This document shows, piece by piece, positions 47,831 through 58,738 of a stretch of DNA of 64,000 nucleotides. The stretch is from Taxillus chinensis (lineage: Eukaryota; Streptophyta; Magnoliopsida; Santalales; Loranthaceae), in contig CM042091.1 in NCBI GenBank assembly GCA_023512835.1, positions 38,020,107-38,084,106 on the forward strand, written 5' to 3'. The stretch's first letter is position 1, and each line of letters opens with the position of its first letter. The notes under the pieces are model-generated. The model had not been told where the DNA came from, did no database searches, and worked only from the letters and a program-made list of their open reading frames with translations. Position numbers and translations under genes: made by a program.

Positions 47831-49815
47831 TTATCGGTTGGTGGGGACGCTGTAGTAGAAGATAACATGGGCCACCATTCTTCTAAGACGTGCGACAAAG
47901 TCAATCGAGATTTCTCCTGTGAGCGCCCAAGTATCCTTATGCTGCAACAGAGCTATCAAATAATAGCAGACAAAAATCCCACAACTGAATTGATCAGGTT
48001 GTTGGGGGAAGCTCCATTTCATTAAAGTGCACCAGAGGAAACTTGGATGTCAACAGCCCTTCTTTTCTAAGTGCGTTTTTGATTTTTTTCAAGAAACCAT
48101 GGACAAGCTTCTTCTTTCATGTGGAAAACCCATGGGCTTGGCTCGGGTCATAAAGGACGGCATGGCCGATGGTCAGGTCCAACTGCAAGAGTACAAAGTG
48201 TCGATCAAGGAGGACCGGTATAAGAACCTCGTGGACCTGGTGCCAAGAGCGATGTCCTTCTGCTGCTCCATTCATCCGCCGGCGGAAGATATGTTCCTCT
48301 AACGGCTGCTCATAAATCTCACACAGCATGATAGAAGTGTATTGAGCCATAGGGTAGTAGTTGGGCTCGGCTTCCACCACATGTCGCATCGTATGGTAGA
48401 ATAAGTCAACGTCATTAGACGATAAAAACTCATCACGCGTAAAACGCGTGAAGACTTCTGAATCACGCGTAAAACGCGCTTGCAAGGTGTCTCCATAAGT
48501 AAACTGCTGAAAAGCAGCTGTGGCATCAGCAGTGGAGAGGGCCAGATGAAGATGAATATAGATGGGCTCCCCTAGGTTATCTTCCTGGGGAGCTTCGGAT
48601 GATGCGCCAGACCACCATTGCAATGGCTGGATGAAGGGAACTAGGGCCTGTGAAAAGCGGGGCCCTGCTGATGGTGTGAAATAAACCGGAACTGCTGGAG
48701 GGAAGGGTGGCGCGGTGTAGGGCTCCGCCTCTTGCGGATACTGTGGATACTCCGGTGTCTCTTCGCTATGTGCAGCGTGCTGATGTACCGGAGGTGATGG
48801 TGAGTCAAATGGATCCTCCACGGGAGGTGTAGGAGTTTTCTTCTTCTTCTTCCCTAGGGCTTTCCAGATCTTACCGAGCAGCCCTTTGACTTCCTTCTAC
48901 TCCTTGAGGATGAGAGTTTGATTTTTCTTCAGTAGCCCGATCTCCTGAACGGTTTCCGCCTGTGCCTCTTGTAGTTGAGCAGTTTGCTTTCGTAAGTCTT
49001 CATAAGAAGCAGCAGGAGTTGGCTCCGGGGCTTCCCATGGTCGGGCAGATGGACGAGATGTTGCTTGTTGATCTTGAGTGTTGTACTCGAGCAGCTCATC
49101 CAGCTGAAGTCTTGTGATGTGGCCATTAGTAAAAGCCCAGTTAAGAATGTCAACTTCACTGATAACTTGGCCACTGATGCCTTGGAATAAATTGTAGATT
49201 TCCTCCTTGTGAACATTGAATTGCATGTACATGGCAGTCAACTGGAAAATGTGCTGTCGGCGGGCATTCATGGGAATGGAGGTGTCCCTAAACTGCTCCG
49301 TGGGTCGCTCCATATGCACGCTATGACGTGAAGGCTGTGGTGCGACGTGGATACTATCTCCCCATTTGCCCTTGTAGCTAACTCCTAAGGCACCCTCTGG
49401 ATGGAGAACTCGTAACCGCAAGTTATCCGGGAAAACAGTGGGGACTACTTGAGCACTAAGATGACCATATTGATATTGCAGAAGTATGCTAAGTAGTCGA
49501 CCATATAAGCATTTATGAATGTCCCGTTTCCACAATTTAAAAATTTCCGCAGCCCAATCAATGTGTAACTGACGATCGATGCAAAACATAAACTCCAAAT
49601 GGGATTTAGGGACTGAGTCTACGCCACTAGTTTGTAACAGTAAGCACCTCCCTACTAAATTGGCAAGGCAACGGTATTTCCCGTGAAATCCGTTTTTAGT
49701 AAATTGCCGACGTTTCCCAAATTCCTTATTATACTATAAAGCTCTACCATATTCTCCTAAGGTCAATGCAGGCTTTGCGTGCATGGGATTTGGCAGATCA
49801 AAGCAATCTCTCAAC
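47831..49815 (-). pseudogene. Element G accessory gene, downstream part: coiled coil, linker and Ulp1/C48-like core
   Basis: This continues the frame of 58739-59061 on the other side of element H. It has a TAG at 49734-49736 and then FMFCIDRQLHIDWAAEIF and HKCLYGRLLSILLQYQYG, resembling the putative plant transposon protein domain seen in plant LTR elements. A coiled coil follows (48900-49010, YEDLRKQTAQLQEAQAETV), then a TAG at 48897-48899. Next come a Lys stretch, a Pro-rich linker, LLDRHFVLLQLDL (His 48198-48200), HAVLYDPS (Asp 48147-48149), a stop at 48117 and a frameshift near 48010. It ends with FPQQPDQFSCGIFVCYYL (Cys 47981-47983). The triad residues and Gln survive although the frame is broken. 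Confidence 0.75.
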
Positions 49816-49984
49816 TGTAAGGACCCGTACCTTGAGTTAGTCAGTTTTGCCTTCTGAGTAGAGTTTTTCTAGATTTTGACCTAGTGAATGGACTCCAATG
49901 AATTCATGTGCAAAAGGAAAGATGCTTAGAATGAGGTCCTTATCTACCACAGAAGTTTCAGGCCAAACGGATGTGTATGTGAGG

Positions 49985-50014
49985 TGCACGTGAAATGGGT
50001 CCATTTCACGTGCA
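49985..50014. promoter_or_regulatory. CACGTG inverted repeat in element H LTR
   Basis: The arms TGCACGTGAAATGG and CCATTTCACGTGCA are perfect 14-base inverted repeats with a 2-base loop, each carrying a G-box (CACGTG). A second, weaker pair (CACGTGAATTGGGGAATTCACGTG) lies at about 50089-50112. The same unit is at 57206-57235 in the 3' LTR. G-boxes bind bHLH and bZIP factors; use here is inferred. Confidence 0.7.
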
Positions 50015-50245
50015 AGTGTGGTTGTCTTCTACATGATGCAAGGAGGCTAGGGGTGAAGTTTGAGCGCATTTGGAGTGCATTTGGAGTTGCACGTGAATTG
50101 GGGAATTCACGTGTAAATTGGCGTGTAGGATTATTTTTGCATGGTTCCCTTGGTTTTGTCATTCTAATCATCTTTTCCCAAAGGACCATGTTAGAATTGT
50201 GACTATTTTGGTGTGTATGGGTGTGGGAAGGTCATAGCTTGTTCC

Positions 50246-50322
50246 ATCAAAACTACGTCGTTTTGATGCTGGGATTCACTTAATCAAAACTACGTCGTTT
50301 TGATGTTGTGTTGTCTATATAA
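50246..50322 (+). promoter_or_regulatory. Element H 5' LTR core promoter: two ACGT palindromes and TATA box
   Basis: Two 22-base near-palindromes (50246-50267 and 50283-50304; ATCAAAAC...GTTTTGAT around TACGTCG) lie 37 bases apart. TATATAA at 50316-50322 follows 12 bases after the second. The 3' LTR has the same layout (57467-57543), with one CpG in its second palindrome changed to TpG. Confidence 0.72.
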
Positions 50323-50900
50323 GGAGGAGAGGCCCCTCTGTTTTAGGGTTAGGGTTTGTTGCTCCACCAGCCGTCGCAGAGAGAGAGAGAGAGGGAAGGA
50401 GAGCTCCTGGTTGCTGCCGGCCGTCTTGCGTGGGTGGTCGGTGCTTCATGGGTGGACGGCGTTCGACGTGCGATTGGGACATTGCTGTGTTGTTGCGTTT
50501 TACTTGAGGTAGGGGTTCTGTTCTTCCTAAACCCTCCTCTGTCCTAGGGTTCTAGGGCAGATTATGGGTTATATCTGTTATATATATATATGTAATCCAT
50601 ATAGGAGTGATCTCCTATATGGATGTTGGCCTTCAGTGGCATTTTGGTGTGATTTTGTGGATTACATGCTATATGTTTGATGAATTGCCTGTGTGAATAT
50701 AGCTGTGTGTATATGCCCATTACGTGTTTGGTAATATGCCTGTGTGGCTGGACTTGTGATTTAGTGTATGTATGTATGCTAGGTGTTTGATCTTTGGCCT
50801 GAATGGCTGGGATTGTGCACTTGTGAACTGGTGCACACCAAGTGTTTGGTTTTATGCTTGAGTGACTGTGGTGTGTGTTGTGTCCATGACTCTGCTATCT

Positions 50901-51025
50901 GGCCTGAAGAGGCGGTTAAACTACTTTGCCTGAGAGGCGGTTAAACCAGTGGCCTGAAGAGGCGGTTAAACTACTTTGCCTGAGAGGCGGTTAAATCAGT
51001 GGCCCGAAGAGGCGGTTAAACTACT
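50901..51025 (+). repeat. 50-bp tandem repeat in element H 5' LTR
   Basis: Two and a half units beginning at 50901, 50951 and 51001, each with two GAGGCGGTTAAA cores. It is conserved with B. Confidence 0.92.
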
Positions 51026-51534
51026 TGCTTGAGATGTGTTTTGTTAGCCAGTGTGGCTGGGGCTGGGGTTACGCCCACTTGTGTGATGTTTTATTTTCTT
51101 TTTCCTAATACTGTCACGTCACTACACCTGTGCACATGCATGTAGCCGCTAGGAGCATGGGAAGGGTTGGGGAGACTTGATCCCTACTGAGCTGTGGTTG
51201 CTCACCCCTCCTACTGTGTTTGCTTGTTTTCCAGGGACTTACAGGCGTTAGGTGGATACACCAAGGTGGAAGACCATAATTAACTTTACTCTATTCCATT
51301 TATGTTTTGTTTTTCTTATCGGAATTGATGTAACCCCAGTGGGGATGGGATTGGAAAGGATTTTGTTGTAATAAACTGGTTTGGATTGCTTTTATGAACA
51401 ATACTTTCTTGAATGTTGTGGATGTTTAAAATATAATATTCTTGGTTTGTATCCTAACCCCTTTGCCCTCCGTGTGGGTAAAAGGGGAGTCACGTACCGG
51501 TCTCCTCGGGTAGGAAATCCGGGGCGTGACAATA

Positions 51535-51546
51535 TGGTATCAGAGC
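51535..51546 (+). other. Primer-binding site of element H
   Basis: TGGTATCAGAGC starts three bases after the LTR end, a perfect initiator-Met tRNA complement. Confidence 0.95.
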
Positions 51547-51917
51547 ATGGTCTAGTTGGCCTAGGGTAGTGGGCGGACCTGGTTATCCTAAGTCCTTTGG
51601 AGGAGCCTGGAGGGACATGCCTGATCAACATGGTCCTCTTTGAGCCTCCAAGGTGTACTTAGGGTAGTCCGGTCTTGTGGAAGGATTTGCATGCATTGGC
51701 ATTAGGGCACTAGTTGCATTTGCTGTGAATGTATGCTAAACTGTGGATAAGATCATATGATTAAGTGAAATGTGCAACTCTGATTTGTTTGGCAATGTGT
51801 ATTGAACAGTGCAATGTGATTGATGCAATGTATGTGTGCAATGTATGTAGGGTAGAGGTAGTGACACGATAGATTATAATTGTTTTGACGTTGTGCTTCT
51901 TACTCCATCTAGTAAGA

Positions 51918-53924
51918 ATGCCGCCGAGGAGAGTGACACGTGCGTTCGGGGCAGTGGCTGATGAGTCATCTGCCCAAGAGGGTCCGGGTGCGGGACCGTC
52001 CGTTGGAGGGCATGCGTTGTTACTGGCACAGCTACAAGAAGGCATCCGGCTGGAGGTACGAGAGCTACGGGAGGGACTCCGGCAGGACGTTCGGGAGGAG
52101 GTGCGCCGTGAGATGGCAGACACGGCAGTGGTGCCACCAGCACCACCACCAGTAGGAGAGTTGCCTCGTGAGCGTGAGAGTTCGCTGGGTGGTGTACCGA
52201 CTCGTGCAGAGGATGACGTGGTGACACGGTTCCGAAAGGAACAACCTCCGCGATTCAAGGGGGAAGGTGATCCTGTGGTAGTTGAGCAGTGGTTGAGGCA
52301 GATCGAGCATGTGTTCTCCTTTCTCCTGCCCCGGGAAGAGGACAAGGTGCGACTGGTAATTCGGCAGCTGGAGGGAGATGCTTTGGAGTGGTGGACGAGT
52401 GTCGCGGGGAGCCATGCGGTGCAACTCATGCTTTGGGAGGAGTTCTTGCAACTCTTCCATGATGAGTTCTTCTCGAAATCAGTGAGATGGCAGAAGAGGG
52501 AAGAATTCGGCAGCTTGAAGCAGGGATCCAGGACGGTACCTGAGTATGAGCGGGAGTTCCGGAGCTTGAGTAGGTTTGCTCCTGAGACTGTGGGAAGGGA
52601 GGACCTGAAGGCCCACAAGTTCACTTTGGGCCTTAGGCCAGCCCTTAGGCAGAGGGTGGCAATTCTACGCTTGAGGACCTATGTTGAGGCTGTGGAGACG
52701 GCCCGTGTAGCCGAGAGAGAGCTGGATGATGGGAGGCAGGCCCATCAGGGTCGCCAGTTGCAGAGTGGGCCTGATCGAGATGCAGGGTCCAAGAGGCTCA
52801 AGACGGAGGAGAGGGATAGCAGTTCTTTTCACAGTCGGGGTCAGACATCCGTGAACCCCGAGAGGTTCACCTTTGGCGGCGGAAGACAGGGTGGTCCATC
52901 TGGGAGTCTACCTAGCAGCTGTCACTGCTGTGGAGAGCAGGGTCACTTCAAAGGGGAGTGCCCCAAGAAGGACTGGCGATACAACAACTGTAGACGAGAG
53001 GGCCATTTGCGCCAGGTTTGCAGGAGTGGCAACAGGGGAGCGGGGGGCATGGCATCCAGCGTGAGGAGTGATGCTAGCTTCCGTGCACTAGTTGAGAGAC
53101 CAGCTCGTCAGTGGCAGGCCAGCCAGGCAGGATCCAGTCAGACCCGACCCCAGGGGAGGCCGGAGCGGCAGCAGACTGAAGCTGGAGGCAACGTTAGCGG
53201 GAACCGTCCAGTGAGTGAGCCAACCAGTGGCACGGGCCAAGGAAGGGTGTTTGCACTGGGGGCGACGTACCAGGAGGAGGCTGAGCCACCACCTCCACCA
53301 GCTGAGGGTGGAGCAGGACCATCGGTGGTTAGAGGTACCCTCTTGATTTCCCGTACGTTAGCTTCTGTTCTTTTTGATACGGGTGCATCGTGTTCCTTCG
53401 CTGCCAAGCTTCTTATTGATGGTTTGGGGTTAGCTTGTGTGGAGGCCGCAAGGCCCCTAGTTGTGGAGTCTCCGGTGGGAGGCATGATTGAGGTACGGCG
53501 TGTGTGTCGTGACTGTGTGTTAACCATAGGCGAGGTGGAGCTGAGTTTTGACTTGCATGTGATGCCCTTGCGTATTTTTGACCTGATCTTGGGTATGGAT
53601 TGGCTTATGGCTTTCCAAGCCAAGATAGACTGTTACCGGCGGCGTGTATCCTTCGTGACACCTGCAGGGACCTCTTGCACCCTGCAGGGGGAGTGGGACT
53701 GTGAGGCGAGTCGGGCCGGGCCGGTGATGGACCAGTGGGGTGCCATTACCCACAAGTTGGCAGCCCTGACCTTTGCTAAGGAGGGTAAGGTGGAAAGGAG
53801 GGTGTGGCCCACTGTTGTGGACCAATTTCAGGATGTTTTTCCTGAGGAGTTGAGGAGTTTGCCACCTAAGAGGAGTGTGGAGTTCACCATTGAGTTGGTG
53901 CCAGGGACGGGCCCGATTTCCTAG
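51918..53924 (+). CDS. Element H gag-protease polyprotein
   Basis: The ATG at 51918 starts MPPRRVTRAFGAV and the frame stays open for about 668 codons to a TAG at 53922-53924. The gag domain spans roughly residues 115-260 (WLRQIEHVFSFLLP, EWWTSVAGSHAVQLM, YEREFRSLSRFAPETV). A zinc knuckle ([14 protein letters not shown]) is complete; the second has Tyr for its first Cys (YNNCRREGHLRQVC). The aspartic protease has SVLFDTGASCSFAA with an intact DTG and later DLILGMDWL. The final TAG replaces CAG of the B frame ([10 protein letters not shown]), so the original polyprotein would have continued into RT. Gag packages the RNA and the protease cleaves the polyprotein. Only this part of H remains open. 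Confidence 0.88.
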   Translation: MPPRRVTRAFGAVADESSAQEGPGAGPSVGGHALLLAQLQEGIRLEVRELREGLRQDVREEVRREMADTAVVPPAPPPVGELPRERESSLGGVPTRAEDDVVTRFRKEQPPRFKGEGDPVVVEQWLRQIEHVFSFLLPREEDKVRLVIRQLEGDALEWWTSVAGSHAVQLMLWEEFLQLFHDEFFSKSVRWQKREEFGSLKQGSRTVPEYEREFRSLSRFAPETVGREDLKAHKFTLGLRPALRQRVAILRLRTYVEAVETARVAERELDDGRQAHQGRQLQSGPDRDAGSKRLKTEERDSSSFHSRGQTSVNPERFTFGGGRQGGPSGSLPSSCHCCGEQGHFKGECPKKDWRYNNCRREGHLRQVCRSGNRGAGGMASSVRSDASFRALVERPARQWQASQAGSSQTRPQGRPERQQTEAGGNVSGNRPVSEPTSGTGQGRVFALGATYQEEAEPPPPPAEGGAGPSVVRGTLLISRTLASVLFDTGASCSFAAKLLIDGLGLACVEAARPLVVESPVGGMIEVRRVCRDCVLTIGEVELSFDLHVMPLRIFDLILGMDWLMAFQAKIDCYRRRVSFVTPAGTSCTLQGEWDCEASRAGPVMDQWGAITHKLAALTFAKEGKVERRVWPTVVDQFQDVFPEELRSLPPKRSVEFTIELVPGTGPIS

Positions 53925-55364
53925 GTAGCGTATCGTATGGGGCCAGCCGAGCTGAGGGAGCTGTAGAGGCAAATCGAGGAGTTGGTGGGCCAGGGGTATA
54001 TCAGACCGAGTACCTCACCTTGGGGTGCTCCGGTGCTCTTTGCTAAGAAGGCTGATGGCACACTTCGTCTCTGCATCGACTACAGGAAGTCGAATTCGGT
54101 GGATCGTGAAGAATAAGTACCCGTTGCCTCGGATAAATGACCTGTTTGACCAATTGAGTGGGGCCCAGTGGTTTTCCAAGATAGATTTACGGTCAGGGTG
54201 TCACCAGCTCAGGGTTAGGGAGGAGGACATCCCTAAGACAGCTTTTCGGTGCAGGTATGGGCATTATGAGTGGGTAGTGATGCCTTTCGGGATCACTAAG
54301 GCGCCAGCGGTGTTCATGCATTTGATGAACCAAGTCTTTGCCCCATACTTAGACTCATTCGTGGTGGTGTTTATCGACGATATCTTGGTGTATTCCAAGA
54401 CCGAGAAGGAGCATGTGGAGCACTTGTAACAGTGTTGCAAACCTTGAGGGACCAGCAGCTGTTTGCTAAGTTTAGCAAGTGTGAGTTTTGGCTGCAGGAG
54501 GTTCACTTTCTTGGCCACGTGGTGTCAGCTGAGGGAGTTAGGGTGGACCCAGCCAAGATTGAGGCTGTGGCATCGTGGGCGAGGCCAACCAACGTTTTTG
54601 AGATCCGTAGCTTTCTTGGCTTGGCGGGGTATTATCACCGTTTTGTAGAGGGGTTCTCCCATTTGGCGGCTCCTATGACGGCGTTGACTAGGAAAGGAGT
54701 GAAATTTGAGTGGATGGACAAGTGCTAGCAGGCGTTTGAGACTCTTAAAACCCGTTTAACCACTGCACCGGTGTTTAGGTTACCTCGGGAGGATATTCCA
54801 TATGAGGTATACTGTGATGCGTCCAGGGTTGGTTTGGGGTGTGTGCTTATGCAGGAGCACAGTGTGGTGGCTTATGGGTCAAGGCAACTGAAGCCTCATG
54901 AGCAGAATTACCCTACACTCATGACCTTGAGTTAGCGGCCGTCATCTTCGCCCTGAAGAGTTGGCAGCATTACCTCTTGGGGGAGAAGTTTGTGGTGTTC
55001 TCAGATCACAAGAGCCTTCAGTACATCTTTACCCAGAAGGACTTGAATTTGAGGCAAAGGAGATGGATGGAGTATTTGCAAACCTTTGACTTTACTCTTG
55101 CCTATACCCCGGGCAAGGGTAATCTTGTGGCTGATGCGTTGAGTAGAAAAGGGAAAGCTGAGGTGGCCGTGCGAGAGTGGAAGCTGATGGAGCAGTTGGT
55201 GATGTTGCAGCTGCAGCCTGTTGCTCGTGATAGTGGGACAGTCCTGAGTCCTTTGGTGGTTGTGCCTGAGTTGTACCAGCGCGTCCGGGAGGAACAGCTG
55301 GGTGACCTTGAGTGTGAGGTTCTCCGTGCCCGTATTGAGGCTGGTGAGCTATCTGAGGACTAGA
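53925..55364 (+). pseudogene. Element H RT and RNase H
   Basis: RT reads [18 protein letters not shown], then a frameshift near 54088 (DYRKSNSVD against [13 protein letters not shown]). Beyond it are [16 protein letters not shown] (Cys for Tyr) and FIDD at 54370-54381. A second shift lies at 54429. Then come [17 protein letters not shown], a TAG at 54726 (CAG in B) and RNase H with [12 protein letters not shown] and [11 protein letters not shown], ending ADALSRKGKAEV. The last stop, at 55361, is TAG for TGG (EDWTEGPE in B). Confidence 0.88.
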
Positions 55365-56708
55365 CAGAGCGTCCTGAGCGTGAGTTGTCATTTCAGGGGC
55401 GGTTGGTAGTGGCTTCTTCCCTCAGGGATGAGGTGATGAGAGGAGTTTCACCAGTCTAGAGTTGTTGTGCATCCAGGGGGTACGAAGATGTACCATGCAC
55501 TTCGGGGACATTTTTGGTGGCCTGGGATGAAACGCGATGTGGCTGCCTTTGTTTCGCGGTGCCTCACATGTCAGCAGGTGAAGGCTGAGCATCAACGGCC
55601 GGCAGGCATGTTATAGCCATTACCCATAGCGGAGTGGAAGTGGGACCACATAGCGATGGATTTTGTGACTGGTCTTCCACCCACCACGGGGAGGAAAGAT
55701 ATGATTTGGGTGATTGTGGATCGACTCACAAAGTCGGCCCATTTCCTGGCTGTTCGCGAGCGGGACTCTATTGGGACCTTGAGTCAGCTGTACATGAACG
55801 AGATTGTGCGACTGCATGGGGTACCATCATCGGTTGTCTCTGACCGGGATTCGAGGTTCACTTCCCGTTTTTGGGCAGGTTTGCAGGAGGCTATGGGGAC
55901 CAAGCTTCACTTGAGTACAGCCTTTCACCCTGAGACTGACGGCCAGACAGAGAGGACGAATCAGACTTTGGAGGACATGTTACGGGCCTGTGTGTTAGAT
56001 TTTGGGGGTTCGTGGGCGACTCACCTTCCTTTGGTGGAGTTTGCCTACAACAACAGTTATCAGGCATCCATTGGGATGGCTCCCTTTGAGGCGTTGTATG
56101 GGCGGCCGTGTCGATCACCTTTGTGTTGGACCGAGGTGGGGGAGACAGCTCTCTTGGGACCACAGTTGGTTCAAAAGGCTACCGAGAAGGTTAAGTTGAT
56201 TTGACAGCGGTTGTTATCAGCTCAGAGTCGGCAGAAATCTTATGCGGATCAGCGGCGGTGACCTTTGGAGTTTTCTGTTGGTGATCATGTGTTTCTTCGT
56301 GTTTCTCCACGTCGTGGACATCGACGGTTTGGGCGAGGTTCCAAGCTATCTCCACGGTTTATTGGTCCTTTTGAGATTCTGGATCGTGTAGGGCCCGTGG
56401 GCTCATCGCTTAGCGTTACCACCGCGCTGAGTCGAGTGCACAACGTGTTTCACGTGTCCCAGTTGCGGAAGTATCACCCTGACCCCACTCATGTGATCGA
56501 TTGGGGGACATTGGACATTGCGGATGACATGTCCGTTGTTGAGGCCCCTATCCGTATCCTAGATCGGCACGAGAGGCTTTTGCGTGGTCGTGCTATTCCT
56601 TTGGTTCGCGTGCTGTGGCAGCACCGTGGCATTGAGGAGGAGACATGGGAACGTGAGTCCGTGATGCGTGAGCAGCATCCAGACTTGTTCGAGGACGAAC
56701 AATCTTAA
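55365..56708 (+). pseudogene. Element H integrase and chromodomain
   Basis: A frameshift lies near 55440. The zinc domain is intact (HPGGTKMYHALRGHFWW, CLTCQQVKAEH). A TAG near 55614 replaces CAG. The core keeps MDFVTGLP (first Asp, from 55656), VVSDRDSRF and [12 protein letters not shown]. Stops at 56202 and 56260 are TGA for CGA. The C-terminal part has GPFEILDRVG and the chromodomain-like EAPIRILDRHER, VLWQHRGIEEETWERE, ending FEDEQS. All catalytic residues are kept despite the stops. Confidence 0.88.
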
Positions 56709-57035
56709 GCGTGGGAGGTGGCTGTTGGCCAAGGGATAGTGATGTGTTTTCTTGTATTAGTTGTGTACGCTTTGGTGTATTTGTATTGTCTTTTAGACAT
56801 GTGTTCTTATTTGTGATGTGTTTTGAGATGTGTATTTGTGACATGCGGATATGTGTTATATGCATTATTGTGGTTATGGATTATGGTGGTACTTTGTTAT
56901 GTGCTGTTATGTGCCGTGTGCGGTGTATGGCCCATTTGGGTGTGGTGGCTTGCCGGGTGGCAAATGGGTAGCTTGTGTTTGTTTTCCTTGTATGTCATTT
57001 CTTTTCGAGGACGAAAAGTCTTAAGGGGGAGAGGA
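56709..57035 (+). other. Element H spacer and polypurine tract, with duplicated pol-end segment
   Basis: The pol end (56688-56720, TTCGAGGACGAACAATCTTA) recurs as TTCGAGGACGAAAAGTCTTA at 57004, followed by AGGGGGAGAGGA, the polypurine tract next to the 3' LTR. The 280 bases between are T/G-rich and non-coding. Confidence 0.8.
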
Positions 57036-58733
57036 TGTAAGGACCCGTACCTTGAGTTAGTCAGTTTTGCCTTCTAAGTAGAGTTTTTCTAGATTTTGAC
57101 CTAGTGAATGGACTCCAATGAATTCACGTGCAAAAGGAAAGATGCTTAGAATGAGGTCCTCTATCTACCACAGAAGTTTCAGGCCAAACGGACGTGTATG
57201 TGAGGTGCACGTGAAATGGGTCCATTTCACGTGCAAGTGTGGTTGTCTTCTACATGATGCAAGGAGGCTAGGGGTGAAGTTTGAGCGCATTTGGAGTGCA
57301 TTTGGAGTTGCACGTGAATTGGGGAATTCACGTGCAAATTGGCGTGCAGGATTATTTTTGCATGGTTCCCTTGGTTTTGTCATTCTAATCATCTTTTCCC
57401 AAAGGACCATGTTAAAATTGTGACTATTTTGGTGTGTATGGGTGTGGGAAGGTCATAGCTTGTTCCATCAAAACTACGTCGTTTTGATGCTAGGATTCAC
57501 TTAATCAAAACTATGTCGTTTTGATGTTGTGTTGTCTATATAAGGAGGAGAAGCCCCTCTGTTTTAGGGTTATGGTTTGTTGCTCCACCAGCCGTCGCAG
57601 AGAGAGAGAGAGGGAAGGAGAGCTCCTGGTTGCTGCCGGGTGTCTTGCGTGGGTGGACGGCGTTCGACGTGGGATCGGGACATTGCTGTGTTGTTGCGTT
57701 TTACTTGAGGTAGGGGTTCTGTTCTTCCTAAACCCTCCTCTGTCCTAGGGTTCTAGGGCAGATTATGGGTTATATCTGTTATATATATATATATGTAATC
57801 CATATAGGCGTGATCTCCTATATGGATGTTGGCCTTCAGTGGCATTTTGGTGTGATTTTGTGGATTACATGCTATATGTTTGATGAATTGCCTGTGTGAA
57901 TATAGCTGTGTGTATATGCCCATTACGTGTTTGGTAATATGCCCGTGTGCTTGGACTTGTGATTTAGTATATGTATGTATGTTGGGTGTTTGTTCTTTGG
58001 CCTGAATGGCTGGGATTGTGCACTTGTGAACGGGTGCACACCAAGTGTTTGGTTTTATGCTTGAGTGACTGTGGTGTGTGTTGTGTGCATGACTGTGCTA
58101 TCTGGCCTGAAGAGGCGGTTAAACTACTTTGCCTGAGAGGCGGTTAAACCAGTGGCCTGAAGAGACGGTTAAACTACTTTGCCTGAGAGGCGGTTAAATC
58201 AGTGGCCTGAAGAGGCGGTTAAACTACTTGCTTGAGATGTGTTTTGTTAGCCAGTGTGGCTGGGGCTGGGGTTACGCCCACTTGTGTGATGTTTTATTTT
58301 CTTTTTCCTAATACTGTCACGTCACTACACCTGTGCACATGCATGTAGCCGCTAGGAGCATGGGAAGGGTTGGGGAGACTTGATCCCTACTGAGCTGTGG
58401 TTGCTCACCCCTCCTACTGTGTTTGCTTGTTTTCCAGGGACTTACAGGCGTTAGGTGGATACACCAAGGTGGAAGACCATAATTAACTTTACTCTCTTCC
58501 ATTTATGTTTTGTTTTTCTTATCGGAATTGATGTAACCCAGTGGGGATGGGATTGGAAAGGATTTTGTTGTAATAAACTAGTTTGGATTGCTTTTATGAA
58601 CATTACTTTCTTGAATGTTGTGGATGTTTAAAATATAATATTCTTGGTTTGTATCCTAACCCCTTTGCCCTCCGTGTGGGTAAAAGGGGAGTCACGTACC
58701 GGTCTCCTCGGGTTGGAAATCCGGGGCGTGACA
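57036..58733 (+). mobile_element. Element H 3' LTR
   Basis: 1698 bases from TGTAAGGACCC to GGGGCGTGACA, followed by TCAAC. It shares all modules of the 5' LTR (CACGTG repeat 57206-57235, promoter 57467-57543, 50-bp repeat 58104-58229). Confidence 0.95.
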
Positions 58734-58738
58734 TCAAC

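Larger units (their letters stand above)
49816..51531 (+). mobile_element. Element H 5' LTR
   Basis: TGTAAGGACCCGTACC to GGGGCGTGACA. It contains a perfect inverted repeat with CACGTG (49985-50014), paired ACGT palindromes with a TATA box (50246-50322), and the 50-bp GGCGGTTAAA array (50901-51025). Confidence 0.95.
49816..58733 (+). mobile_element. Element H: Ty3-gypsy chromovirus (Tekay/Del type), inserted in the G accessory gene
   Basis: The target-site duplication TCAAC is exact (49811-49815, 58734-58738). It is 8918 bases long with LTRs of 1716 and 1698 bases, primer site, gag-protease, RT, RNase H, integrase, chromodomain and polypurine tract in order. It is closely related to element B. 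The LTRs differ by scattered substitutions and by a ~20-base deletion in the 3' copy near 57645. Among the complete elements it has the longest intact gag-protease frame. Confidence 0.95.

Noticed and set aside
50901..51025. CRISPR-like regular repeats
   Set aside because: The repeat and the spacer-like parts are both repeated, they sit inside retrotransposon LTRs, and the genome is eukaryotic.
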